This document shows, piece by piece, positions 26,877 through 36,776 of a DNA stretch of 64,000 nucleotides. The notes beneath the pieces were generated by a model. The model saw only the letters and a program-made list of their open reading frames with translations. It did no database searches and was not told the DNA's origin. Source of the DNA: Acinetobacter lanii (GTDB lineage: Bacteria; Pseudomonadota; Gammaproteobacteria; Pseudomonadales; Moraxellaceae); NCBI RefSeq assembly GCF_011578285.1, contig NZ_CP049916.1, forward strand, positions 3,286,001-3,350,000, in the 5' to 3' direction. The translations under genes were made by a program, and so were the position numbers. How positions within the stretch are numbered: position 1 is the stretch's first letter; the number at the start of each line of letters is the position of its first letter.

Positions 26877-27971
26877 GTGAGACAACTAAAATTATTAAGA
26901 GCCTTAACAATTTTATTGCCATTAACAGGATGTGCTATTGCACCCGGATTGCAAACCTATGATTTACCTGAATCAGGGGTACATAAAACGGATCAAGGTT
27001 CTGAACTAGCCGTTGTTCAACTAACGCAAGAAAATATTCCAGCCATTACAGCAACCGGATCACAGCATTTAAATTCAGTAGTGCATTTGTTTAACCGTGA
27101 TCAGGGTACTTATCGACTCAGTGCCGGTGATGTTTTGTCGATTCAATTATGGGCCTACCCTGAAATTACCCCGCCGATCCAAGACATTTCCAACATTAAA
27201 GCTTCAGGCTATCCAATCGACTCCAGTGGAAACGTACAACTTCCTTTAATCGGTCAAGTGCGTATTGCAGGCAAAACCTTGGCTGAAACCAATCGATTTT
27301 TACGCAGTCAATTTGCCAAATACTTAAAACATCCTGATGTTGTGGTCCGTGTGCTGTCTTATGAAGGTCGCCGTTACTTCGTCAATGGTCAAGTCCTGAA
27401 AAGTGGTCAATATACTTTAAATGATCAGCCGATTAGTATTTACACTGCACTCGGTCAAGCGGGCGGGATCAACACAGAAACAGGTGACAACACCAATATT
27501 CAATTGATTCGACAAGGTCAAACCTATGACCTGAATGTCTTAGAACTCGAAAAACAAGGTCTGTCATTACACAATCTATTGATTCAACCGAATGACACTA
27601 TTTTCGTCAATACCAAAGCCAATCAAAAGCTGTATGTCATGGGTGAATCAAGTAGAAGTCAAGCCATCGCACTGCGTGATCAAGGCATGACATTAAGCGA
27701 TGTATTGGGTGAAAGTGAAGGGATTAACCCTTATTCGGCCAGTGCTGCCAAAATTTACGTGATGCGTACTGATTTAGCGACCAAGCAGTCTACGGTTTAC
27801 CATTTGAATTTAAGCAGTTTTGGTAATTTAGGTTTGGCTAATCAATTTCAAATGAAGAAAAATGACATTGTTTATATTGATGCCACCGGCCTGACGCGTT
27901 GGCAACGTATTGTCAATCAAATCATCCCCTTCTCTAGCGCACTGTATAGCTTTGATCAGTTGGGTAAATAA
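26877..27971 (+). CDS. wza: Polysaccharide export outer-membrane lipoprotein Wza
   Basis: 364 residues starting at a GTG with AGGA about eight bases upstream; an ATG slightly farther up runs into a stop. A lipoprotein signal ends in LTGC with the lipidated Cys19. The mature part has the polysaccharide-export domain (YRLSAGDVLSIQLWAYPEI) and SLBB-like repeats (YFVNGQVLKSGQYTL, LYVMGESSRSQAI), as in the octameric outer-membrane channel that exports capsule. Followed after 3 bases by wzb and then wzc, together the export and length-control apparatus. It is divergent from the biosynthesis genes, the usual Acinetobacter arrangement. Confidence 0.95.
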   Translation: MRQLKLLRALTILLPLTGCAIAPGLQTYDLPESGVHKTDQGSELAVVQLTQENIPAITATGSQHLNSVVHLFNRDQGTYRLSAGDVLSIQLWAYPEITPPIQDISNIKASGYPIDSSGNVQLPLIGQVRIAGKTLAETNRFLRSQFAKYLKHPDVVVRVLSYEGRRYFVNGQVLKSGQYTLNDQPISIYTALGQAGGINTETGDNTNIQLIRQGQTYDLNVLELEKQGLSLHNLLIQPNDTIFVNTKANQKLYVMGESSRSQAIALRDQGMTLSDVLGESEGINPYSASAAKIYVMRTDLATKQSTVYHLNLSSFGNLGLANQFQMKKNDIVYIDATGLTRWQRIVNQIIPFSSALYSFDQLGK

Positions 27972-27974
27972 AAT

Positions 27975-28403
27975 ATGGACATTCAAAATATCCTTGTGGT
28001 GTGTGTCGGAAATATCTGTCGTAGCCCAACCGCTGAATTTTTACTTAAGAAAAACCATCCAAATCTACATATTGAGTCGGCAGGTTTATCTGCTATGGTC
28101 GGGCATCCGGCGGATGATAAAGCCATTGCCTGTATGGATGCATTGAATATTGATATGCGTTCCCATGTGGCCAAGCAGATCACAGCTAAGCTCATCAAGA
28201 AATCAGATTTGATTTTGGTGATGAGTAGTAACCAACAAAAACATATTGAACAGACTTGGCCCTTTGCTAAAGGCAAAGTGTTCCGTTTAGGACATTGGCA
28301 AGGACAAAATGTGCCTGATCCTTATCAATTAGATCAAGCCTTTTTTGAGCAGACTTGTAAAAATATCGCCACTTATGTTGCTGATTGGCAATCACATATT
28401 TAA
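27975..28403 (+). CDS. wzb: Low-molecular-weight protein tyrosine phosphatase Wzb
   Basis: 142-residue cytoplasmic phosphatase that removes phosphate from the Wzc tyrosine tail, needed for cycling of capsule polymerisation. The active-site P-loop C-x5-R-S appears as CVGNICRS (residues 10-17) and the general acid Asp is in VPDPYQ (about 113-118). Length and motif positions match the family. It sits between wza and wzc with short gaps. Confidence 0.95.
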   Translation: MDIQNILVVCVGNICRSPTAEFLLKKNHPNLHIESAGLSAMVGHPADDKAIACMDALNIDMRSHVAKQITAKLIKKSDLILVMSSNQQKHIEQTWPFAKGKVFRLGHWQGQNVPDPYQLDQAFFEQTCKNIATYVADWQSHI

Positions 28404-28424
28404 AACTTATTTTGTAGTGAACCC

Positions 28425-30617
28425 ATGAATCAAAATTCGAATACCAATGACGATACCATTGACTTAAAAGAATTATTTTTTTCGCTCATTGCGCAATGGA
28501 AAGTGATTGCACTGTGCGTCATTCTGAGTCTCATTTGTGCCTTATTATATTTACGTGTCACCCCGCCAACGTATTCAAGCGATGCTTTGTTACAAGTAGA
28601 AGACAGTAAGGGTGCGGGGGCAGCGGCACTTTTAGGTGATCTTGGCTCTGCACTGCCTGGGGGCGTAGGCGGTAAATCGGCTGCCGATGCTGAAATTGAG
28701 ATTCTCAACTCACGTATGGTACTTGGTAGAGCGATTCAAGATTTGAATTTGGATATTCAAATCAAAGATAACGCAAATACTCTGCTGAATCGCCTAATCT
28801 CAAAAGAGCATACACAACTCCAATATAAAAATAATTTGGTTCTGTTTAAAAATCAACATGCGCAGTTGGCAATTAAACAGTTTCAAGTGCCAGAATTCTA
28901 TCTCGATAAACCTTTGACACTAAGCTTTAATGCGAGCAATCAACTTCAATTGAGCTATAAAGATCAAGTGGTATTTAAGGGTAAATCGAATGGCTTAAAT
29001 ACACTACGCGATGACAAAGGCTTATGGAAAGTTGAAATATTTCAACAGGTTAAGACAAATCAAAGCTTCAACATCACCAAACTGGCTCTACCGACTGCCG
29101 TTAAACAATTGCAAAGTAACTATGCTGTGGGTGAACGAGGAAAGCAATCGGGTGTGATTGGTCTGAACTATAACGGTCCAGATAAACAGCATATCACGCA
29201 AGTGTTGAATCGAATTCTGAGCATTTATCAAACACAAAATGTTGAACGTAAAAGTTTAGAATCAAAACAAACCTTAAGTTTCTTAGACAAGCAATTACCT
29301 GAACTTAAAAAACAACTTGAAGACTCTGAAATCAAGTTCAATGAATTCCGTGAAAAGTATCAGACCTTTGATGTGACGCAAGAAGCAGAATTAATGCTCA
29401 AGCAAAATGTCGAATTGGCGAAAATGAAGCTAGAATTACAACAACAACAGGCTGAACTATCTTCTAAATACACCAATGATCATCCACTGATGGCTGCCAT
29501 CAATGCCCAATTGGCCGAGATCAATCAAAAAACCGGGCAAATGACCCAGACCATTAAACGGTTGCCTGAAACGCAGCGTTTATATTTACAGCTTTATCGT
29601 GATGTTAAAGTGAATACTGAACTGTATACCGCACTGCTTAACAGTTACCAACAGCTTAAAATTTCTAAAGCTGGTGAGATTGGGAATGTACGTATCATTG
29701 ACCATGCGGTTGAACCTGTAAAACCAGTCAAACCAAAAAGCTTAATCGTATTAGTGTTATCACTGTTCGTTGGTGGTTTTATTGGGACTTTAATTGCGCT
29801 ACTACGTAACTTATTACAATCAGGCATTAAAGACTCGACTCAAATTGAAAATGAACTCGATCTTCCAGTATATGCGACTGTACCGCGCTCTCCGATTCAG
29901 GAAAGTCGTATGAATGTACTCCGTAAAAAGAAAACGATTCCAATCTTAGCGGTTAAAAATAGTGAGGATGTGGCAATTGAAAGCCTACGAAGTATTCGTA
30001 CCGCGATTCATTTTGCATTGGCAGATGCCAAGAACAATGTGATTGCGATTTCTGGACCGGCACCAGAAGTCGGAAAATCTTTTATCTCAATTAATTTAGC
30101 CACGATTTTTGCTCAAAGCAATAAACGCGTGTTATTACTCGATTTGGATTTAAGACGCGGTTATTTACACAAATATTTTGAGCGTGATGTTAGTCCAGGT
30201 TTAACAGAAATCTTAAGTGATAAGGCTTCTTTAAATACTGCAATTTTTGCAACAGGAGTGCCTAATTTAGACTTTATATCGCGCGGTAAGAGTCCAAATA
30301 ATCCATCTGAAATGCTCAGTTCTCAAAAATTTAAAGATTTATTAGAGCAGCTTTCAAGTCAATATGATCATATTATTATGGACACACCTCCAGTCTTGGC
30401 TGTGACCGATGGCATTATTCTGGCTCAATATTCGGGTGTAAATTTAATTGTGGCGCGTTATGCCAAAACCCATATGAAAGAACTCGAACTGACTGTGGCG
30501 AAATTTGATCAGGCCGGCACTAAAGTGAATGGTATTATTCTCAATGATGTGAGATCAACACCAGGTGGTGGCGGTTATAACTATTCTTATGCCTATGGTT
30601 CACATAAAGATGATTAA
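28425..30617 (+). CDS. wzc: Tyrosine autokinase / chain-length regulator Wzc
   Basis: 730-residue inner-membrane protein (PCP-2a). A first helix (about 31-50) and a second (about 436-456) flank a large periplasmic domain rich in coiled coil (residues ~270-400). The C-terminal BY-kinase domain has Walker A (GPAPEVGKS, ~543-551), Walker A' (LLLDLDLRR) and Walker B (IIMDTPPV, ~649). The tail ends in a tyrosine cluster, YNYSYAYG, which Wzb dephosphorylates. It controls polymer length and export with Wza. Last gene of the operon, followed directly by a terminator. Confidence 0.96.
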   Translation: MNQNSNTNDDTIDLKELFFSLIAQWKVIALCVILSLICALLYLRVTPPTYSSDALLQVEDSKGAGAAALLGDLGSALPGGVGGKSAADAEIEILNSRMVLGRAIQDLNLDIQIKDNANTLLNRLISKEHTQLQYKNNLVLFKNQHAQLAIKQFQVPEFYLDKPLTLSFNASNQLQLSYKDQVVFKGKSNGLNTLRDDKGLWKVEIFQQVKTNQSFNITKLALPTAVKQLQSNYAVGERGKQSGVIGLNYNGPDKQHITQVLNRILSIYQTQNVERKSLESKQTLSFLDKQLPELKKQLEDSEIKFNEFREKYQTFDVTQEAELMLKQNVELAKMKLELQQQQAELSSKYTNDHPLMAAINAQLAEINQKTGQMTQTIKRLPETQRLYLQLYRDVKVNTELYTALLNSYQQLKISKAGEIGNVRIIDHAVEPVKPVKPKSLIVLVLSLFVGGFIGTLIALLRNLLQSGIKDSTQIENELDLPVYATVPRSPIQESRMNVLRKKKTIPILAVKNSEDVAIESLRSIRTAIHFALADAKNNVIAISGPAPEVGKSFISINLATIFAQSNKRVLLLDLDLRRGYLHKYFERDVSPGLTEILSDKASLNTAIFATGVPNLDFISRGKSPNNPSEMLSSQKFKDLLEQLSSQYDHIIMDTPPVLAVTDGIILAQYSGVNLIVARYAKTHMKELELTVAKFDQAGTKVNGIILNDVRSTPGGGGYNYSYAYGSHKDD

Positions 30618-30631
30618 TTAAAATGACCTTG

Positions 30632-30660
30632 AAAAAGCCAGATTTCGTATCTGGCTTTTT
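30632..30660 (+). terminator. Rho-independent terminator after wzc
   Basis: GCCAGAT, loop ttcgt, ATCTGGC, followed by five T and flanked by A-rich sequence; 15 bases after the wzc stop. Closes the wza-wzb-wzc transcript. Confidence 0.85.
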
Positions 30661-30734
30661 GATTTTTAAGTATTGAAAGCCTGTTTAATTTTCGTTGAAA
30701 TCATCGAATTTATATATCGTTTCCGAACAAGACG

Positions 30735-30762
30735 TTATATGCTTGAGTGAACAAGCTATAAT
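30735..30762 (+). promoter_or_regulatory. Promoter candidate for fkpA
   Basis: A perfect TATAAT (30757-30762) lies 38 bases before the fkpA ATG. The bases just before it form a short dyad, GCTTG, six bases, CAAGC (30741-30756), in the -35/-10 spacer, where a repressor could act. The -35 is weak. Confidence 0.4.
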
Positions 30763-30800
30763 AGAAATAGCATTTTAAAGATAAAAATTTGGAAATTCTC

Positions 30801-31535
30801 ATGAGTAAAGCCTTACCCATCGCTGTTGCAGTTCTTTTAGGCGGCGCTGCACTTGTCCCTGTTTATTATGCAACTCAACACCCTGCTGATGCCTCTGCAA
30901 GCACAGTATCTCAATCATCAAAACCTGTTGAAAAAATCAGTTATGCACTCGGTTATGAAGTGGCAAGTCAAACCCCTGAAGAAGTCGATAGCAATGCCTT
31001 CATCAGCGGTATCCGTGATGCACGTGCCAAGAAAGAGCGTCAATTTACCGATGAAGAATTACAAGCCGCTTATGCTGATTTCCAAAAAGAAATGCAGAAC
31101 AAACAAATCAATGATGCCAAAGCGGTAAAGCCTGAAGCACAGCCTGCTTCTGCAGCCAATAAAGATGTGAACTTCTTAGCAGAAAACGCTAAAAAAGACG
31201 GCGTTAAGACTACAGCATCAGGCTTACAGTACAAAATTACCCAGCAAGGTAAAGGGAAGCAACCGAATGCACAGTCTGTGGTGAAAGTACATTACACTGG
31301 CAAACTACTCGATGGTAAAGTGTTTGATAGCTCAGTTGAACGTGGTCAACCGGTTGAGTTCCCATTGAACCAAGTGATTCCAGGTTGGACTGAAGGTCTC
31401 CAACTTATGAAAGAAGGGTCTAAAGCAACGCTTTACATCCCTGCGCAGTTGGCTTATGGCGAACAAGGTGTTCCAGGGACGATTCCACCGAACAGTACTT
31501 TAATTTTCGATGTTGAATTAATTAAAGTAAATTAA
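30801..31535 (+). CDS. fkpA: FKBP-type peptidyl-prolyl isomerase (FkpA-like)
   Basis: Secreted proline isomerase and chaperone of 244 residues, from the ATG at 30801 with GGAA eight bases upstream (the longer frame starts at a TTG). An N-terminal hydrophobic segment (4-25) acts as signal or anchor. An FKBP_N dimerisation region (about 45-110) leads to the FKBP domain (about 140-244) with [18 protein letters not shown] and [11 protein letters not shown]. Acts in the periplasm on envelope proteins. It conventionally borders the Acinetobacter K locus. A closely similar gene follows; a terminator lies between them. Confidence 0.92.
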   Translation: MSKALPIAVAVLLGGAALVPVYYATQHPADASASTVSQSSKPVEKISYALGYEVASQTPEEVDSNAFISGIRDARAKKERQFTDEELQAAYADFQKEMQNKQINDAKAVKPEAQPASAANKDVNFLAENAKKDGVKTTASGLQYKITQQGKGKQPNAQSVVKVHYTGKLLDGKVFDSSVERGQPVEFPLNQVIPGWTEGLQLMKEGSKATLYIPAQLAYGEQGVPGTIPPNSTLIFDVELIKVN

Positions 31536-31544
31536 GATAAAGTC

Positions 31545-31572
31545 AAAGGAGAGCCATTGCTCTCCTTTTTTT
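31545..31572 (+). terminator. Rho-independent terminator between the two FKBP genes
   Basis: AAAGGAGAGC, loop catt, GCTCTCCTTT with a run of T. It lies only 9 bases after the fkpA stop, and its T-run ends 12 bases before the next start codon, so the second gene needs read-through or its own promoter. Confidence 0.85.
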
Positions 31573-31583
31573 GGAATTCGATC

Positions 31584-32273
31584 ATGAAAAAAATGGTACT
31601 TTGCTTCAGTTTGGCGGTTTTAATGACTCCGGCTTTCGCGGTTAGCATTAACAATAAAAGTTCACAACAGGATCAACTCGGTTATAGCTATGGTTATGTC
31701 ATGGGACGCACCAATGCTGAAACCTTAAAAGAAGTTAATTTAGACGCTTTTATTCAAGGTTTAAGACAAGCTGCTTCAGGTCAAGCTTCAAGTTTGACCG
31801 ATGAAGAAATGGCCAAAGCTTTAACTCAATATAAAAAGCAGAATGAATCAAAACAACTGCAACAATTTAAACAATTGGCGGACCAAAACCTCAAAGCGGG
31901 TGAAGCCTTTTTAGCGGACAATGCCAAAAAAGCTGGTGTGACCACGCGCCCAAGTGGTTTGCAATATCAAATCCTGAAATCAGGCACAGGGAAAACCCCA
32001 ACAGCGTCCTCCAAAGTTAAAGTCGATTATGAAGGACGTTTGATCGATGGTACGGTGTTTGACAGTTCAATTGCACGTAATCAACCGGTTGAATTTCAAG
32101 CCAGCCAAGTGATTCCAGGTTGGACTGAAGGATTACAACTGATGAAAGAAGGCAGTAAATATCGCTTCTTTATTCCTGCAAAACTGGCCTACGGTGAAAT
32201 TGGCTCAGGTGATTCGATTGAACCGAATAGCACCTTAATTTTTGATGTGGAGCTATTAAAAGTTTCACCTTAA
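31584..32273 (+). CDS. fklB: Second secreted FKBP-type peptidyl-prolyl isomerase
   Basis: 229 residues from the ATG at 31584 (TTGGAA upstream). Cleavable signal peptide MKKMVLCFSLAVLMTPAFA (1-19), an FKBP_N region with the GYSYGYVMG motif, and a C-terminal FKBP domain with VKVDYEGRLIDGTVFDSS and [11 protein letters not shown]. It resembles the preceding fkpA strongly in the catalytic domain and probably arose by tandem duplication. Works in the periplasm. Both carry most of the residues expected for rotamase activity. Confidence 0.9.
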   Translation: MKKMVLCFSLAVLMTPAFAVSINNKSSQQDQLGYSYGYVMGRTNAETLKEVNLDAFIQGLRQAASGQASSLTDEEMAKALTQYKKQNESKQLQQFKQLADQNLKAGEAFLADNAKKAGVTTRPSGLQYQILKSGTGKTPTASSKVKVDYEGRLIDGTVFDSSIARNQPVEFQASQVIPGWTEGLQLMKEGSKYRFFIPAKLAYGEIGSGDSIEPNSTLIFDVELLKVSP

Positions 32274-32293
32274 ATCTTGCACACGCCTTAAAT

Positions 32294-32324
32294 AAAAAAC
32301 ATCGCCGCAGCGATGTTTTTTTTT
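32294..32324 (+). terminator. Rho-independent terminator after the second FKBP gene
   Basis: ACATCGC, loop cgca, GCGATGT followed by nine T; 20 bases after the stop. Upstream A-run makes it potentially bidirectional, serving the convergent murJ as well. Confidence 0.8.
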
Positions 32325-32360
32325 GATGGATAATGCTGTGAATTTTAAATCTACTCGCGT

Positions 32361-33905
32361 TTAACCATGTCTTAAATCACGTGGTCGAAAACCTGTAATC
32401 AATAAGCCAACCAAATACGCCAACACACCGATCACACACAGTGCAAGCACTTCAACAATGCGCAACCATTGACTGAGTTCGCCGTTATACCAGGTTAAGG
32501 CATAAGCCAAGGCTGCAATCATGGCAATATTGGCTATCGTAAATTGCACAAATAATTTTTTCCAATGTGGCCCAAAACGGAAAATATCACGCTGATGTAA
32601 ATAGAAATACAACATGCCGGCATTAACCAAAGCGGAACCTGAAGAAGCAATCGCCAAAGCCATATGTTGCTCTTCCCAACCAATGAAGCGGAAGAAAGCA
32701 ATCAATACCACGTTAATAATTGCATTGGCAGCCACCGCCATCAATCCAACTCTTACAGGTGTCTTGGTGTCTTGAATGGCATAGAAACCCGGTGCAAAGA
32801 CTTTAATCAGCATAAACGCCAACACTCCCCCACTCATACATTGCAGGGCCAAAGCGGTCATTTCAGTATCACGCACATCAAAGGCACCATGTTGAAATAA
32901 GGCTTGGATAATCGGCGTTGACAACATAAACAGCGCAATACTCGCAGGCACACCGACCATGACAATGACACGTGCCGCCCAGTCCAACATGGCTTTAAAT
33001 TTGGTTTGATCATCTTCAGCTTTTCGAGCAGACAACGATGGCAAAATTACGGTACCAATTGCGACCCCAATAAGACCCAAAGGTAACTCAGTCATACGTT
33101 CCGCACTATACAACCACGACACCGAACCATCTTGCATGAAAGATGCCCAAATGGTGTTGAGTAGTAAGTTAATTTGAGTGACTGAAACACCAAATAAGGC
33201 TGGCAGCATCAATTTTAAAATGCGCTCTACACCTTCATGTTTAAAATCAACTTTCGGTGGAATCAAAAGTTTTTTACGCCATAGCTCGGGGATTTGTAGG
33301 GCCAACTGTAAAATCCCGGCAATCACCACCGCCCAACCGAGTGCCATAATTGGCTTTGCCATAAAGGGGGTTAACCATAACGCCCCGGCAATCATCGCAA
33401 CATTGAGTAAAACAGGTGCAAATGCAGGCGTTGAGAATGAGCCATAGCTGTTTAAAATACTACTGGCAAATGCAGTCAGTGACATAAACATCAAATAGGG
33501 AATGGTCAGGCGAAATAAATCCACCGCCAAATCAAATTTAGCAGGGTCATCATGGAAACCGGGTGCATAGACATACAAAATGGCCGGCGCAATGATCATG
33601 CAAAACAAGGTTAAGACGCTCATCACCGAGAGTAAACAGCCGAAGACTCGACTAATCAGAATCTGAACTTCTGCATGTAATTTGGTGGTTTTATATTCGG
33701 TCAATACCGGAATAAAGGCTTGAGAAAATGCCCCTTCGGCAAACAATCGTCTAAAGAAGTTGGGAATACGAAAAGCCACCACGAAGGTATCGAAGTCTTT
33801 ACCCGCTCCAAAGACGTTCATCAAGACCATATCACGTACCAGTCCCAAAACCCGGGACAGCATGGTCATTGCACTGACAATAAAGGTCGATCGCCAAAGC
33901 GCCAT
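32361..33905 (-). CDS. murJ: Lipid II flippase MurJ (MviN)
   Basis: Inner-membrane MOP-family flippase of lipid II for peptidoglycan synthesis. 514 residues from the ATG at 33905 (MALWRSTFIVSAMTMLSRVLGLVRD); an upstream in-frame TTG would add six residues. About 14 membrane helices. Typical MurJ sequences include SRVLGLVRDM, FFRRLFAEGAFSQAFIPV near residue 60, and PLGLIGVAIGTVILPSLS. Convergent with the FKBP genes. This is core genome flanking the capsule island. Confidence 0.95.
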   Translation of the reverse strand: MALWRSTFIVSAMTMLSRVLGLVRDMVLMNVFGAGKDFDTFVVAFRIPNFFRRLFAEGAFSQAFIPVLTEYKTTKLHAEVQILISRVFGCLLSVMSVLTLFCMIIAPAILYVYAPGFHDDPAKFDLAVDLFRLTIPYLMFMSLTAFASSILNSYGSFSTPAFAPVLLNVAMIAGALWLTPFMAKPIMALGWAVVIAGILQLALQIPELWRKKLLIPPKVDFKHEGVERILKLMLPALFGVSVTQINLLLNTIWASFMQDGSVSWLYSAERMTELPLGLIGVAIGTVILPSLSARKAEDDQTKFKAMLDWAARVIVMVGVPASIALFMLSTPIIQALFQHGAFDVRDTEMTALALQCMSGGVLAFMLIKVFAPGFYAIQDTKTPVRVGLMAVAANAIINVVLIAFFRFIGWEEQHMALAIASSGSALVNAGMLYFYLHQRDIFRFGPHWKKLFVQFTIANIAMIAALAYALTWYNGELSQWLRIVEVLALCVIGVLAYLVGLLITGFRPRDLRHG

Positions 33906-34010
33906 CGTATTCACCCACTCCAAAGAATGTCGTTATTGTAATGAAAATTAAACTAAATTTCGTTGTTTAATCATAAATGATGCGCTGATTTTTGATGCAC
34001 ACTTGCATGT

Positions 34011-34592
34011 TTATACATCAACATTCGACTTCGCTTGCTGCAACAACGCACGAAAATGCGACCATTGAAAATGCGGCCCTGGATCCGTTTTACGTCCGGG
34101 GGCAATATCGGAATGCCCGGCAATATGATGAGCAATTTTTGGATATGCCTGTTGTAAGGTTTTCACCACTTCAGCCAGCGTTTGATATTGAATCTCTTCA
34201 AAATCGGTATCGTCACTGCCTTCCAATTCAATCCCAATTGAATAATCGTTACATTCAGGCAACGCCATATAGCTTGAACGCCCAGCATGCCAAGCTCGAT
34301 CTTTGAAATTGACAAATTGCAGCACTTCTCCGCTGCGTAGAATCAACAAATGCGTTGATACTTGCATACCTTCAATGGTTTTAAAATAAGGATGTGCATC
34401 CCAATCGAGTTGGTTTTGAAAAAATTGCTCAATATAACCGCCACCAAATTGCGAGGGTGGCAGGCTAATATTATGAATCACCACCAATTGAATGTCGCTG
34501 TGTTCGGGGCGCTGATTATAGTTGGGCGATGGGATCTGTGTTGCACGTTGCAAACAACCATCGATCACTTGAAACTGAGGCATCTGTGACAT
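34011..34592 (-). CDS. ampD: 1,6-anhydro-N-acetylmuramyl-L-alanine amidase AmpD
   Basis: Cytoplasmic zinc amidase that removes the stem peptide from anhydro-muropeptides during wall recycling, and thereby affects AmpR-type beta-lactamase induction in species that have it. 193 residues from the ATG at 34592 (an in-frame TTG four codons up is less likely). Zinc ligands are visible as the His of VVIHNISLPP, the His of HIAGHSDIAPGRK, and the Asp of KTDPGPHF. WHAGRSSY and NDYSIGIELEG also match AmpD. Divergent from nadC and next to murJ. No signal peptide, as expected for AmpD rather than a periplasmic AmiD. Confidence 0.95.
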   Translation of the reverse strand: MSQMPQFQVIDGCLQRATQIPSPNYNQRPEHSDIQLVVIHNISLPPSQFGGGYIEQFFQNQLDWDAHPYFKTIEGMQVSTHLLILRSGEVLQFVNFKDRAWHAGRSSYMALPECNDYSIGIELEGSDDTDFEEIQYQTLAEVVKTLQQAYPKIAHHIAGHSDIAPGRKTDPGPHFQWSHFRALLQQAKSNVDV

Positions 34593-34756
34593 AACGCATT
34601 TCAAAGCATAAGAAGCGATACATTATTATGGTTTCATCCTTGGTGATCTACAACAGTCGATTGGCAAATAAAAAACTCAGATGAAAAAGCACATGATTAC
34701 AACAAAAGCGATGCTAATATATTCAGCATTTTTCAGGGATTTAGAATCAGGACGTT

Positions 34757-35608
34757 ATGCGCATACCTCAATCTTTACTCGAACAGACGATTCAACGCAA
34801 TATTGAACAGGCCTTGGCTGAAGATATTGGCGAGGGCGATATCACTGCCCTACTGACTCCTGAACATGAAACTGCGCAAGCCACTGTGATTACACGTGAA
34901 GCCATGGTCTTGGCCGGTCAGCCTTGGGTCAATGCATTGATTCAACAATATGATGCGCAAGTCAAAATCACATGGTTAAAACAAGAAGGCGAATTGGTTC
35001 AAGCCAATGAAGCCTTTCTTCAATTGTCAGGTTCTGCACGGAGTTTGTTGACTGTTGAACGTCCTGCTTTGAACTTCATCCAAACCTTGTCTGCTGTTGC
35101 AACCAAAACTGCGCATTATGTCAAACACTTAGATGGTTTAAATACCAAACTGCTCGATACCCGTAAAACCTTACCGGGCTTACGTATTGCACAAAAATAT
35201 GCAGTCGCAATCGGGGGTGGGCAAAATCATCGCTTAGGTTTATTCGATGCCTTTTTAATTAAAGAAAACCATATTATGGCAGCCGGTGGGATTGCTCAGG
35301 CCATTGCCAAAGCGCATCTAATTGCCCCCGGTAAACTGGTTGAAGTAGAAGTCGAAACATGGGATGAGCTGAATCAAGCGATTGAAGCCAAAGCAGATAT
35401 TGTGATGCTGGATAATTTTAGTCATCAGCAGATGATCGATGCGGTTCAGCATGTGGCGGGGCGTTGTAAACTCGAAGCGTCAGGTAATATCACCCTTGAA
35501 AATTTACGTGAAGTGGCAAGCACAGGCGTCGATTACATTTCGATGGGCGTACTGACCAAAGATGTCAAAGCGATTGACTTATCGATGCGTTTTCACCAAG
35601 ACCACTGA
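34757..35608 (+). CDS. nadC: Nicotinate-nucleotide pyrophosphorylase (carboxylating)
   Basis: Quinolinate phosphoribosyltransferase, 283 residues: quinolinate plus PRPP gives nicotinate mononucleotide, CO2 and PPi in de novo NAD synthesis. Motifs include DTRKTLPGLR, the HRLGLFDAFLIKENH substrate-site segment, EVEVETWDE, VMLDNF and LEASGNITLENL in the alpha/beta barrel. Starts at ATG after a short divergent gap with ampD, and ends in a strong terminator. Normal length. Confidence 0.96.
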   Translation: MRIPQSLLEQTIQRNIEQALAEDIGEGDITALLTPEHETAQATVITREAMVLAGQPWVNALIQQYDAQVKITWLKQEGELVQANEAFLQLSGSARSLLTVERPALNFIQTLSAVATKTAHYVKHLDGLNTKLLDTRKTLPGLRIAQKYAVAIGGGQNHRLGLFDAFLIKENHIMAAGGIAQAIAKAHLIAPGKLVEVEVETWDELNQAIEAKADIVMLDNFSHQQMIDAVQHVAGRCKLEASGNITLENLREVASTGVDYISMGVLTKDVKAIDLSMRFHQDH

Positions 35609-35640
35609 TATGATTTATTGATTGGCATAGACCGATGATC

Positions 35641-35663
35641 AAGGAGGCGAATGCCTCCTTTTT
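35641..35663 (+). terminator. Rho-independent terminator after nadC
   Basis: AAGGAGGC, loop gaat, GCCTCCTT followed by T; 33 bases after the nadC stop and convergent with the lipoprotein gene. Confidence 0.85.
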
Positions 35664-35668
35664 AATGC

Positions 35669-35938
<270 letters not shown>

Positions 35939-36010
35939 TGGATTACTCTTTAAACGGCTGTGTTTTCATCCTAAGCAATTCAAAAACGATGTTGTGTAAT
36001 TTTTGATATA

Positions 36011-36040
36011 AAAAAAGCACATCCTTAGATGTGCTTTTTT
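36011..36040. terminator. Terminator after rph (usable in both directions)
   Basis: AAAAAAGCACATC, loop ctta, GATGTGCTTTTTT, 20 bases beyond the rph stop and upstream of the lipoprotein gene. Symmetric A and T runs make it competent on either strand; on the minus strand it ends rph. Confidence 0.85.
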
Positions 36041-36059
36041 TATTGGTTAAGCTAACAAT

Positions 36060-36776
36060 TTACCAGCCTAATGCTTCTTGTTGTTTCTTCACCAATTCCG
36101 CAATGCCTTTTTCAGCCATTTCTAACATGGCATTCGATTGTGCACGGGTAAATGGTTTTTCTTCAGCGGTGCCTTGAATTTCAATGAACTCACCTGCTTG
36201 AGTCATCACTACATTTAAGTCAGTTTGACAGTTTGAATCTTCTTCATAGCACAGATCTAACAGCACTTCGTCTTGGAAAATACCCACAGAAATCGCAGCA
36301 ACCAAACCTTTGAGTGGGTCTTGTTTGATTTTCTTTTTCTCAAGCAATACATTCATTGCATCAATCAAGGCAACTGCTGCACCAGTAATTGAAGCCGTAC
36401 GTGTGCCGCCATCAGCTTGGATCACATCACAGTCGATGGTAATGGTATTTTCACCGAGTTTTTTCAAGTCAACCATGGCACGTAAGCTACGACCGATTAA
36501 ACGTTGAATCTCTTGAGTACGACCACTTTGTTTACCACGTGCCGCTTCACGATCACTACGCGTATGAGTTGAACGTGGCAACATGCCGTATTCTGCTGTC
36601 ACCCAGCCTTGACCTTTACCTTTTAAGAAACGTGGAACTGAATTATCAATGCTTGCAGTACAAAGTACTTTGGTATGACCAAACTCAACCAATACAGAAC
36701 CTTCTGCATAACGTGTGTAGTTACGGGTGATTTTTACTTCACGAAGTTGGTCTAATGCTCGTTGGTCAATACGCAT
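36060..36776 (-). CDS. rph: Ribonuclease PH
   Basis: Phosphate-dependent 3'-5' exoribonuclease that trims tRNA 3' ends. The 238-residue length is usual. Motifs include [37 protein letters not shown] (phosphate-binding arginines), [19 protein letters not shown] and LDLCYEEDS. The C-terminus is complete, so the truncated, inactive form known from E. coli K-12 is not present here. Monocistronic, with its own terminator. Confidence 0.96.
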   Translation of the reverse strand: MRIDQRALDQLREVKITRNYTRYAEGSVLVEFGHTKVLCTASIDNSVPRFLKGKGQGWVTAEYGMLPRSTHTRSDREAARGKQSGRTQEIQRLIGRSLRAMVDLKKLGENTITIDCDVIQADGGTRTASITGAAVALIDAMNVLLEKKKIKQDPLKGLVAAISVGIFQDEVLLDLCYEEDSNCQTDLNVVMTQAGEFIEIQGTAEEKPFTRAQSNAMLEMAEKGIAELVKKQQEALGW

